A DNA stretch of 13,124 nt from NCBI GenBank assembly GCA_964403785.1, contig CAYOHM010000053.1, positions 1 to 13,124 on the forward strand. Reading direction: 5' to 3'. Below the pieces are notes generated by a model. It was not told the DNA's origin, made no database searches, and was given only the letters and a program-made list of their open reading frames with translations. Positions 6,503-13,107 of the stretch are shown here, in pieces (positions within the stretch are counted from its first letter, which is position 1; every line of letters starts with the position of its first letter). Origin of the DNA: MGBC120314 sp964403785. GTDB lineage: Bacteria > Bacillota > Clostridia > Lachnospirales > Lachnospiraceae. The position numbers and the translations under genes are program-made.

Positions 6503-8126
6503 TGCTCTGCGCCTCCTCTTCTACTTCTGTATTATCTTCATTGGTAAATACACATTCAAGCTCAAACTCAACCACAAGATTGTCATTGTCATCAAGACTT
6601 TCCTTGGCATCCTTCATAAAAACATCCGATACATTATCAATGCTCTTAAGCTGCTGGATGTATTTAGCAAGTGCATACTTGCTGAAAGCCTCACCCTCAA
6701 GGTCTACCACGCCATCCTCGGACTCAAATTCCGTAATCTGGACACCCGTCGGCATAACCTGTTCCATATCACTAAAGAAATTCATAATAACATCATTATT
6801 ATTAGTGGTTAATTTGCGGAAGGTATTAACATCCTCATACTGCGCCTTGACCGTGTAATAATCATCCATTACGTCATTAATCGACATAATGCCGTCAAGC
6901 CTGGTCTTGGCACTTTCCATCTCCTTTTTGGCAAGGGTCATCTGGATGTACGGAATAATTATAAGCAACGCAGCACCGGCAACCGCTATACCAAGCACAA
7001 CCTTAATCTGGTCGACATCAACACCCGAACCGCCCTTCTTGCCCTCCGTCATAGAGTTAGGAACGAAGTTAATCGGGTCTATTACCGCACCGATATTGGC
7101 GATATAAGTTGTAAGAGTTGTCTCCTCAACATATGTTCTCTTATCAGCCGAAACTCCCTTAAGGAAGCTGATACTCTCAACCGGCGCTGAGAGCTGGCTC
7201 TTAAACAAATCCTCAAGACCGAGGATGTATGTAGCGTTACCTACAATGTATACCTTGTCGATAGGCTTATTGGAATTACGCGATACCTGATAGTCCATAA
7301 TACGTGAAACATTGCTTACGAGATATTTCATTGACTCCGTAATCTCATCACCGTCAAATTCCTCGTGAATAAGTCTTTCCTTGGTAAGAATATCAAGTGC
7401 TACGTCATAGTTGAAAATCTTTCGCTTTTCCATTACGGCATTGACAATCATTGTCTTACCATAAGGAACTGTTCTCTGTAACTGAAGCACGTCCTTATCG
7501 AATACGCTTATGATGGTTGCATCATTCTCAATCTGTACCATAATGGCGCTGTCAACGTCATTCTGCAGCTTGAGGAGCTGGAGTGTCGAATTACCGAGGT
7601 AATCAACAGCTATTATCTTAAAGCCCATTGTAGATGAGAAGTCATAATATTCTTCAATCATCTTGCTCGGAACAGCCACAACCATAAGCTTTAATTTCTT
7701 ATCCTTCTTATTGTCCGGATTCTCGATAACCTCGAGAATGGAGCTCTGAATAATATACTCTTCTATATTAACAGGGAAGTATTCCGTCGCATTTGTTCTG
7801 ATAATCGATTCAATCTTATTCTTATTAACATATGGAATGATTACTTCCTTTGTTGCTATCTTGGTTGAAGAAATTGTATAAATAACATTGGTAGTTGTAA
7901 TGCCATGTCTTTGAAGTACAATCGTAAGCTCCTTAGCAATTGCATTACGATCTCTGATTACACCGTCACGATATGCCCTGGCCGGAGTAGGTATGCTAAA
8001 TACCTTATGTACAATCAATCCCTTGTTAGTTTTACTTACCTCACTAACCTTTATAAATTCGTTGTTAAAGTTAATAGTCAGATATCTGTTCTTCTGACTG
8101 CTAGCTTTCTTCTCGCTTTTAGCCAT
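6495..8126 (-). CDS. pilMN: PilM-PilN fusion protein (pilus inner-membrane alignment complex)
   Basis: A 543-residue natural fusion. Residues about 14-350 form a PilM actin/FtsA-like domain, with phosphate-1-like YLTINFNNEFIKVSEV (15-30), phosphate-2-like IMVQIENDATIISVF (195-209) and adenosine-like VYIVGNATYILGL (292-304). The motif INFVP (352-356) matches the INLLP signature by which the cytoplasmic tail of PilN docks on PilM. A membrane helix (about 374-394), a coiled coil (about 397-435) and a PilN ferredoxin-like domain (about 445-527) follow, with an acidic tail. In organisms with separate genes, PilM and PilN bind each other and PilO; fused pilMN genes are known from clostridial T4P clusters such as that of Clostridioides difficile. 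The usual Asp/Gly residues of the nucleotide pocket are replaced (see findings). GGGAGG lies 8 bases before ATG, and the stop overlaps pilO. Confidence 0.93.
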   Translation of the reverse strand: MAKSEKKASSQKNRYLTINFNNEFIKVSEVSKTNKGLIVHKVFSIPTPARAYRDGVIRDRNAIAKELTIVLQRHGITTTNVIYTISSTKIATKEVIIPYVNKNKIESIIRTNATEYFPVNIEEYIIQSSILEVIENPDNKKDKKLKLMVVAVPSKMIEEYYDFSSTMGFKIIAVDYLGNSTLQLLKLQNDVDSAIMVQIENDATIISVFDKDVLQLQRTVPYGKTMIVNAVMEKRKIFNYDVALDILTKERLIHEEFDGDEITESMKYLVSNVSRIMDYQVSRNSNKPIDKVYIVGNATYILGLEDLFKSQLSAPVESISFLKGVSADKRTYVEETTLTTYIANIGAVIDPINFVPNSMTEGKKGGSGVDVDQIKVVLGIAVAGAALLIIIPYIQMTLAKKEMESAKTRLDGIMSINDVMDDYYTVKAQYEDVNTFRKLTTNNNDVIMNFFSDMEQVMPTGVQITEFESEDGVVDLEGEAFSKYALAKYIQQLKSIDNVSDVFMKDAKESLDDNDNLVVEFELECVFTNEDNTEVEEEAQSNE

Positions 8127-8152
8127 CTTTTAAGCCTCCCAAACAAAAGTAT

Positions 8153-8176
8153 CACTGAACCCCGTTGTTCCCAGTG
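8153..8176 (-). other. Bulged hairpin before the pilMN ribosome site
   Basis: On the minus strand CACTG and AAC, separated by a GG bulge, pair with GTT-CAGTG around the loop AACGGG. This gives 8 pairs with one two-base bulge. It ends 26 bases before the pilMN start, just upstream of the GGGAGG site, and could influence mRNA stability or translation. Modest evidence only. Confidence 0.35.
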
Positions 8177-8190
8177 CGAATGTGAATTAT

Positions 8191-8228
8191 AAAAAAATAC
8201 AAAATCCTATTAGGATGTATCTAATAGG
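8191..8228 (-). terminator. Intrinsic terminator-like hairpin between pilA and pilMN
   Basis: On the minus strand an 8-bp stem CCTATTAG / CTAATAGG (arms 8228-8221 and 8213-8206) with the 7-base loop ATACATC is followed directly by ATTTTGTATTTTTTT. The U tract supports rho-independent termination, but the stem is AT-rich, so termination is probably partial. It lies 135 bases after the pilin stop and would leave abundant pilC-pilA mRNA while letting some polymerase read into pilMN. The stem alone is symmetric, but only the minus direction has the strong U tract. Confidence 0.65.
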
Positions 8229-8281
8229 TTATTACTTATTATCATTTATTATTTTTGATTAAATTATCGAAGAGCCCCTGC

Positions 8282-8335
8282 GGGCGCATCAGATATCTTA
8301 AAGTGTACCCTCATCCCAAGATAGGTGATGTGCCC
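8282..8335. ncRNA. Long imperfect hairpin just after the pilin gene (candidate structured RNA)
   Basis: The arms GGGCGCATCA (8282-8291) and TGATGTGCCC (8326-8335) pair over 10 positions. Then comes a 2x2 internal loop (GA opposite GG) and an inner perfect 6-bp stem, TATCTT (8294-8299) with AAGATA (8318-8323), closing an 18-base loop. The odd pair is G-U if the + strand is the RNA, but A-C if the minus-strand operon mRNA is. The GCCC of one arm could instead pair with a neighbouring GGGC (on the minus strand GCCC-GCAG-GGGC, 8285-8274), giving a competing fold. It begins 27 bases after the pilA stop. It does not match the core motifs of any riboswitch I know. It could be a 3' stabiliser of pilin mRNA, an aptamer in front of the terminator, or an antisense RNA. 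Confidence 0.4.
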
Positions 8336-8362
8336 GAAGCCCATATGTAATCTGACGTTAAA

Positions 8363-8806
8363 TTATCTTGTTACAGTGTATGTAGCACCACTTTCGCCTA
8401 CAACCGTAGCAGTAACCTTGCCGCTTGCACTAAGTTCAATAGTAACATCCTTGCCCTTATACTCGGATGACTCAAGTTGAACCTTAGAATAGCCTACGAT
8501 TGCCTTTACTGCTCCGTCAAAATCAGTTTCGCCTCCGTCACTTGAATAAACTACTGATGGATCTTCAGTGAATTCAATATTCGAAAGCGCGCCAGCATCA
8601 GGCTTATCTACAGTAACCATCTGGTCAGCATATGCTGTAGCATAAGCTGTTACAACTGTCTCGATTGACTGCTTATCCTTAGAAATCTTAGCCTTGTCGA
8701 GCTGGCCAAGTACGGAAGGTGCAAGTACACCTACTAAGATTGCCATAATGGCAATTACAACGATTAATTCTACTAACGAGAAACCATTGTTGTTCATTTT
8801 CTTCAT
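8363..8806 (-). CDS. pilA: Major type IV prepilin (PilA)
   Basis: A 147-residue prepilin. The start at 8806 is fixed by GGGAGG 9 bases upstream and gives the leader MKKMNNNG. Cleavage after Gly8 releases FSLVELIVVIAIMAILVGVL, with Phe1 (methylated in the family) and Glu5, the residue needed for subunit docking. The mature protein is about 139 residues. Its helix is continuous to about residue 60 (QLDKAKISKDKQSIETVVTA), followed by a small acidic, beta-rich head (ATVVGESGATYTVTR at the end). It has no cysteine, so no C-terminal disulfide loop, as in many Gram-positive and GspG-like pilins. It follows pilC by 86 bases and is the shortest, most canonical pilin here. It is followed by stable RNA structure and a terminator, both fitting a highly expressed major subunit. 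PilA identity rests on these features. Confidence 0.92.
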   Translation of the reverse strand: MKKMNNNGFSLVELIVVIAIMAILVGVLAPSVLGQLDKAKISKDKQSIETVVTAYATAYADQMVTVDKPDAGALSNIEFTEDPSVVYSSDGGETDFDGAVKAIVGYSKVQLESSEYKGKDVTIELSASGKVTATVVGESGATYTVTR

Positions 8807-8815
8807 AATTAAATT

Positions 8816-8821
8816 CCTCCC
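8816..8821 (-). promoter_or_regulatory. Ribosome binding site deciding the pilA start
   Basis: GGGAGG on the minus strand, 9 bases before the ATG at 8806. The open frame runs upstream to an ATG at 8962, but that would add 52 residues before a normal leader and overlap the end of pilC by 70 bases. Confidence 0.85.
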
Positions 8822-8892
8822 TAAAATGATATTAAAATTTATAATCAACCAGCCTGCGGGTACTGCAGACCGTGTTAATCCGATACAAACCC

Positions 8893-10110
8893 TTATCCGA
8901 TATTGTCGTACATAGAAACCATAGGTGTGTAGATTGCAAGCACAACTACAAGTACTACGCATGCCATTACAACTGTAATTGCAGGCTCGAGAACCGCCGT
9001 AAGCTGCTGGGTGGCATTCTCCACTTCCTCATCATAGTAATTAGCACAGCTTTCAAGCATCTGCTCCAGATTACCCGTTTCCTCACCAATACCGACCATA
9101 TGGCAAATCATTGGTGGAAAAAGACCCGTTCTCTTAAGCTCGGAGGCAAGCGATGAGCCAAGTGAAACATTATCCCTTACGTCAAGGAGTGCCTCCTTAT
9201 AAAGGATATTGTCCATTGTCTTAGCACAGATATCAAGTGAATCCATCATCGACATACCCGCCATAAGAAGTGTCTGAAGTGTCTGGGCAAAACGTGCACA
9301 GGCAGTCTTCATTGTAAGATTGCTGATTACCGGAAGCTTAACACCCGCCCTTGCCAGAATATATGTGCCTTCCTTGGTCGAAGCAAAGACCTTAAAGGCA
9401 ACTACAAGAGCAATCGCAATCAAGATAAGAAGATACCATCTGTCAACCACAAAATCGCTGGCGCCGATAAGGAATCTTGTCATAACCGGAAGCTCCGTGT
9501 CAAGTGTCTTAAACATATCAACGAAGGTAGGCATTACAAATGCCAGAATTGCAACAACAACTATAATCAAAACCACTATAAGGATGATAGGATATGTAAG
9601 TGCCTTCTTAACAAGACTCTTCAAGTGGTTATCCTTCTCAAACTGTATTGCCATCCTAGAGATAGCTACTTCAAGACTTCCTGACGCCTCGCCCGCCTCA
9701 ACCATGCTGAGGAAGAGTCCTGAGAAGATGTCCGGATTCTTGGCAAAGGCCGCTGAGAGTGTATCGCCCTTCTCAACCGAATCCCTCGTCTCCATAAGAG
9801 CCTTTGCAAGCCTCTTATTCTCCGTCTGTTCTGCAAGCATTTCGAGAGCCTGCACGATACTTACGCCTGCGGAGATAATACTTACGAACTGACGGCAGAA
9901 TACGCACAAATCCCTTGATGATACCTTCTTCTGTCCCAGCTTAAAGGGCAGCTCAATCTCCTTATCCAGTGCACCGGCCTCACTGATATCCATAATCATA
10001 AGTCCCTGTGCCTTGACCATCGCCTTAGCTTCCTCGAGGTCAACCGCATTGACACTGTTCTTAACTTCCTTGCCATCCGGCATCATTGCTTTATAATTAA
10101 AAGTTGCCAT
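8893..10110 (-). CDS. pilC: PilC/GspF-family pilus platform protein
   Basis: A 405-residue polytopic inner-membrane protein of normal PilC/GspF length. It has an N-terminal cytoplasmic region (MATFNYKAMMPDGKEVKN, the usual 'f.Y.a.d..Gk...G' start). Two homologous T2SSF domains follow at about 68-191 and 271-392. Each contains the family's signature turn: VEAGEASGSL (137-146) and VGIGEETGNLEQML (339-352). Membrane helices lie at about 172-193, 226-243 and 375-396. PilC is the membrane platform that couples the PilB ATPase to pilin extrusion. AGGAGAGG lies a few bases before ATG, and a strong promoter lies about 40 bases upstream, so it is the first gene of its transcript. It is unusual that no pilB or pilT precedes it. 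The identification is safe. Confidence 0.96.
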   Translation of the reverse strand: MATFNYKAMMPDGKEVKNSVNAVDLEEAKAMVKAQGLMIMDISEAGALDKEIELPFKLGQKKVSSRDLCVFCRQFVSIISAGVSIVQALEMLAEQTENKRLAKALMETRDSVEKGDTLSAAFAKNPDIFSGLFLSMVEAGEASGSLEVAISRMAIQFEKDNHLKSLVKKALTYPIILIVVLIIVVVAILAFVMPTFVDMFKTLDTELPVMTRFLIGASDFVVDRWYLLILIAIALVVAFKVFASTKEGTYILARAGVKLPVISNLTMKTACARFAQTLQTLLMAGMSMMDSLDICAKTMDNILYKEALLDVRDNVSLGSSLASELKRTGLFPPMICHMVGIGEETGNLEQMLESCANYYDEEVENATQQLTAVLEPAITVVMACVVLVVVLAIYTPMVSMYDNIG

Positions 10111-10355
10111 TTGCCTCTCCTATCTGCCTAGATTCTTATTTCTTGTACATAATAACATACAATTTTTTCTTTGTAAATTTTTTATTAAAAAATTTTTTAC
10201 ATTTTTAGGCGTTTTGTTATATATATACAAGTTTAATGTCGTTTTTTGTGCAATTTTAATACTACTTTAAGGTGAATTTTAATATTTTTTATCCATTTTT
10301 GATAAATATTTTACAAATTCAAAACGTGTTTCGTTCATAATTTGTTCATTTTTAG
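10111..10355. other. AT-rich intergenic region between glycosyltransferase gene and pilC
   Basis: The region holds the pilC promoter (10149-10177) and long A/T runs directly upstream of its -35, which could act as an UP element. No open frame with a ribosome site is visible. A weak AT-only hairpin at 10313-10345 follows the glycosyltransferase stop but lacks a U tract in that direction, so no clear terminator for the upstream unit can be named. Confidence 0.75.
10149..10177 (-). promoter_or_regulatory. SigA-type promoter with extended -10 driving the pilus operon
   Basis: On the minus strand the -35 is TTTACA (10177-10172; 5 of 6 match TTGACA), the spacer is exactly 17 bases, and the -10 is TATTAT (10154-10149; 5 of 6 match TATAAT). 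The -10 is preceded by TGT, an extended -10. A/T tracts lie directly upstream. Transcription would start near 10142, leaving a leader of about 32 bases before the pilC ATG. No operator or riboswitch fits in so short a leader. Confidence 0.75.
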
Positions 10356-12197
10356 TTAATTAATTTCAAAGACATACATAACTCTGCTATATAATACATC
10401 ACTGCCTATATATTCAAATTTTGATGCAACACCGTTTTCATAGAGAAATTCCTTATATTTGTTCAAATACTCCGTGCTTATATCACTATCATACGAATAC
10501 ATCTCTTCACCTTTTTCAACGAACTCACTCAATTCATAGGATACATCCTCCGACTCGTACTCCGTCACATAACTATAATCCGGCTTTATTATTATGAAAT
10601 ATGTTTTCTTATCAGTGTCAATACCCTCCGTACTGCTTAGGCTCTCCTGCTGGTCAAGAAAATCATCCGTTGTGGAATAAAAGAAATTATCTATGCCCAG
10701 AAATGACTCAGACATATAGTCCATCACCCAGTCACGTTTCAGAACAATTATATAGTTTGCATCCCTGTCCAATTCGCTTATCTTAACCGTCTGGAGCTCT
10801 CCGTCATCCATATAAAAATCCTTGGGTGAATTTACGTAAATCAGTATCAGAAGTGCAGCCGTCATTATGCACATAAGTGACCTTACCGCTGTTCCTACAT
10901 ACCTTTCATTTCTCACAAAGGATGTAAGAAACTCCAGAACAAAATTTGCTGCCACAATCACTATCAGATATATATATGGGTAGGTTAAAAACATATATCT
11001 GGTTGCCGTCTGTGAAAAAATAATGATGGTTGCCGTCCTGCAAATCACCAGAAATTCCAGCACTGTAACCACTATGCAGAAATATACAATAATATTTACA
11101 TTTTTAAGTCTTATGCAAAGGTCCTTAATTATCCTCCATATGTACGAAAGAGCCTTTCTAAACCATATTTCCTTTCTGAGCAAAATGGCTATCGGAGTGA
11201 TAACAATTACCGCATACAGCATAAACTCCGCCAGATGAATCAGCAGATATGACGGACGCGGCATTACGAATATACCGAATAATTCCTTCATCAGAAAGGT
11301 CTTAAAAAAGTACAGTTCAACCCAAAAGCCCGAATAATTAGGGTTCGTGCCATAATCTCCTCCAAAGGTCAGCATATGCTGATATATGTACGGAAAAAAT
11401 GCGAATGAGAGAAGCGCAGCAAGGAGCTGTGTACCTCCATATATGAACATTTTCTTAAACTGCTTCTTAAAAAGATAGTATATGCACATGCAGCCCGAAA
11501 GAAGGAACTCAAACACCAAAAAATAATAGTGGGTAAGGCTCCCTATAAGCGTAACACAGGCAATCAGGCATAAATTCCTTTTATATTTCTCATTGTCCAG
11601 CAGCTTTAAATGCAGGTAGATGCTAAGCACTCCAAAAAATGTAATCATGGAGTACATTCTTATAAATATAAAGGTATTTATACACCCCTGGCTAAAGCCG
11701 TACAAAAAACATACCAGAAGCGACAGAAAGGTACTGCCGGTTACCCTTCTTGAAATCTTATAGAGCAATAGCTGTGTAAGGATGAACAGCACAATATTAA
11801 TCGAAAAGCCATACCACCACGAAAAAGTTCCCGGAAAGAGCGAACATACCGTATGCAGTACAAAATAATAAAACGGAGGATGAACATCCTTGGTATTATT
11901 ATAATATACCGAGCCATAGGCAAATCTCTCATCCTCATTTACGGTCAGATAATCATCAAACACCTTGCCGGACAGCCACTGATTTTTATTTAATGCCTCC
12001 GTGCTATTATGGTCCGCATGTGTAATAAAGGGCTGGTAATAGCTGTTAGCAAGTCCGTAGGAATATACCTCATCCGAATGTAAGCCCTTTTTCTTAACGG
12101 TGAAGCAATATATGATATTGCCAAGCTGCAGCGCTATAAGAAGAATCAGTATTATCCTTATACATAGCTGTTTGTGGTTTTTAAGTGTGTTCATCAT
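10356..12197 (-). CDS. GT-C membrane glycosyltransferase, family 39 (PMT/ArnT)-like
   Basis: A 613-residue polytopic membrane protein. After the first helix (about 11-32) comes GLHSDEVYSYG (38-48), whose Asp-Glu pair sits where GT-C enzymes carry the catalytic acidic motif in the first external loop. DVHPPFYYFVLH (104-115) matches the 'HPPLYY' motif of family-39/PMT_2 proteins. IRMYSM (179-184) and LTHYYF (221-226) are further conserved-looking motifs. About a dozen hydrophobic segments are followed by an extracellular soluble domain (about 461-613). Members transfer a sugar from a polyprenyl-phosphate donor to protein, lipid or wall polymer on the outer face of the membrane. The start is supported by AGGAGA 8 bases upstream of the first of two adjacent ATGs. 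It lies 16 bases after the preceding gene and upstream of the separate pilC promoter. Pilin glycosylation is possible, but only by proximity. Confidence 0.82.
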   Translation of the reverse strand: MMNTLKNHKQLCIRIILILLIALQLGNIIYCFTVKKKGLHSDEVYSYGLANSYYQPFITHADHNSTEALNKNQWLSGKVFDDYLTVNEDERFAYGSVYYNNTKDVHPPFYYFVLHTVCSLFPGTFSWWYGFSINIVLFILTQLLLYKISRRVTGSTFLSLLVCFLYGFSQGCINTFIFIRMYSMITFFGVLSIYLHLKLLDNEKYKRNLCLIACVTLIGSLTHYYFLVFEFLLSGCMCIYYLFKKQFKKMFIYGGTQLLAALLSFAFFPYIYQHMLTFGGDYGTNPNYSGFWVELYFFKTFLMKELFGIFVMPRPSYLLIHLAEFMLYAVIVITPIAILLRKEIWFRKALSYIWRIIKDLCIRLKNVNIIVYFCIVVTVLEFLVICRTATIIIFSQTATRYMFLTYPYIYLIVIVAANFVLEFLTSFVRNERYVGTAVRSLMCIMTAALLILIYVNSPKDFYMDDGELQTVKISELDRDANYIIVLKRDWVMDYMSESFLGIDNFFYSTTDDFLDQQESLSSTEGIDTDKKTYFIIIKPDYSYVTEYESEDVSYELSEFVEKGEEMYSYDSDISTEYLNKYKEFLYENGVASKFEYIGSDVLYSRVMYVFEIN

Positions 12198-12213
12198 GAG
12201 TTTATTCTCCTGT

Positions 12214-13107
12214 TCATTCTATTATGATTCTTGCTAACCCCTGCGCATAATGTGTGTAGGTTATTGTACATTCTCCCGTGGTGTCCTTGGGAAGTTTTAT
12301 TCCGAGGTTTTTCATATCTGCCATAAAGGTGGAGCGTATCAGTATAAAACCGTTCATATGGCTGTCAGTGGTGTAATACACCTGCTCACCTCTTATCAGT
12401 CCGCGGATATAGCCGTCCTTCATATAGCCGTTGCCTTCATCCGCCCTTGCGGTGTATACAAGATTCCACTGCTCGGTGAGCACGTCATTTACATACTCCC
12501 AGACAATGCACTGAAGAACGTATTTATTGTCATTTTCATCGAAGGTTTTGCATATAACACCAAGCCCCGTGCCGGAATTGTTTTCTGTAAGGATAATATC
12601 AACGCAATCCGAGCTCTCAAGCGTATTTTCAAGTACTGCGCCCGCTGCCTTGTTGGAGCCTGCCATAAGGTTTACCTGTGTTTTTTTATCCGTGTCATCA
12701 TAGGTAAAGTTTATACGGTATTTTTCCGAATAACCATCCCTGTCAAGGTCAATCTCATAATCAAAGAACTCGTCCGCGATTTTGTCAGCTTCACTTCCCG
12801 AAAGCCTTATCTCGTCCTGAAATTCAATGCTGTATGAGCTTCTGTCTCCGCCAAGTCCGATTATGGGGAGTTCTCCTCCCTCGTTTTCTGCGTAAGTGCT
12901 GTCTTGTTGATTTTGACTTAAATCATCATCATTGCTTTCCAAAACCTCATCCTGCGGTCCATCCGTATAACTCTCCCGCCCTTGCGTGCTGTTTTGCTTT
13001 AAGATTATCAAAATCAAGGTTACCGCAAGCACAAGTGCAACTGCAGTCAGCACCGTTAAAAGCAGCAGAAGTGCTTTGCTTTGCCCCATACTTTTATTTC
13101 TTCCCAT
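12214..13107 (-). CDS. Membrane-anchored extracellular protein with EF-hand-like loop, function unknown
   Basis: A 297-residue protein I cannot assign to a family. A short basic cytoplasmic start (MGRNKSMGQSK) is followed by one strong membrane helix (about 11-37) that probably serves as an uncleaved anchor. A hydrophilic Asp/Glu/Ser/Gln-rich linker (about 38-90) leads to an extracellular domain (about 91-297). Within it, DYEIDLDRDGYSEKY (116-130) has D-x-D-x-D-G spacing (D120, D122, D124, G125, with E128), resembling the calcium loops of dockerin, VCBS and EF-hand repeats. Cysteines at 168, 186, 200 and 280 could pair. GGGGAG lies 6-7 bases before the ATG, near the window edge. The glycosyltransferase gene follows after 16 bases, suggesting a shared transcript and process. 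Whether it has any link to the pilus is unknown. Confidence 0.75.
   Translation of the reverse strand: MGRNKSMGQSKALLLLLTVLTAVALVLAVTLILIILKQNSTQGRESYTDGPQDEVLESNDDDLSQNQQDSTYAENEGGELPIIGLGGDRSSYSIEFQDEIRLSGSEADKIADEFFDYEIDLDRDGYSEKYRINFTYDDTDKKTQVNLMAGSNKAAGAVLENTLESSDCVDIILTENNSGTGLGVICKTFDENDNKYVLQCIVWEYVNDVLTEQWNLVYTARADEGNGYMKDGYIRGLIRGEQVYYTTDSHMNGFILIRSTFMADMKNLGIKLPKDTTGECTITYTHYAQGLARIIIE

Larger units (their letters stand above)
8127..8362. other. pilA-pilMN intergenic region, rich in RNA structure
   Basis: A 236-base gap inside an otherwise tightly packed operon. In minus-strand order it holds a long imperfect hairpin (8335-8282), an AT-rich spacer (about 8270-8230), an intrinsic terminator-like hairpin with U tract (8228-8191), a small bulged hairpin (8176-8153) and the pilMN ribosome site (GGGAGG, 8140-8135). 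A perfect TATAAT hexamer is present at 8191-8186, but no acceptable -35 sits 16-18 bases before it, so a promoter there is doubtful. No convincing small gene is seen. Confidence 0.8.

Noticed and set aside
8186..8191. Promoter for pilMN from a perfect TATAAT
   Set aside because: No -35-like hexamer occurs 16-18 bases upstream, there is no extended -10, and the hexamer sits in the terminator U tract; chance occurrence is likely in such AT-rich DNA.
8271..8362. c-di-GMP (class I or II) riboswitch
   Set aside because: Such riboswitches control pili in other clostridia, so I looked for their cores, but neither the conserved joining sequences nor the tetraloop-receptor pair is present.
8846..8877. 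Small hairpin between pilC and pilA (GTCTGC / GCAGGC)
   Set aside because: Six pairs with one wobble around a 7-base loop and no U tract; too weak to call a terminator, though an RNA-processing role cannot be excluded.
8363..8962. Longer 199-residue version of pilA starting at 8962
   Set aside because: The first 52 residues overlap the pilC 3' end, look random (Cys/Arg-rich), have no ribosome site, and would precede a complete normal prepilin leader at 8806.
9320..9892. Plus-strand open frame opposite pilC (190 residues)
   Set aside because: It is a shadow of the canonical pilC sequence; it shows no recognisable domain and has no ribosome site or promoter.
10313..10345. Terminator for the glycosyltransferase gene
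   Set aside because: The ACAAATT/AATTTGT hairpin has only A/T-rich pairing with a bulge and is followed by A residues, not a U tract, in the needed direction.
12250..12837. Plus-strand open frame opposite the EF-hand-like protein gene (195 residues)
   Set aside because: It is fully antisense to a gene with a good start and membrane anchor, and its product shows no domain-like features.
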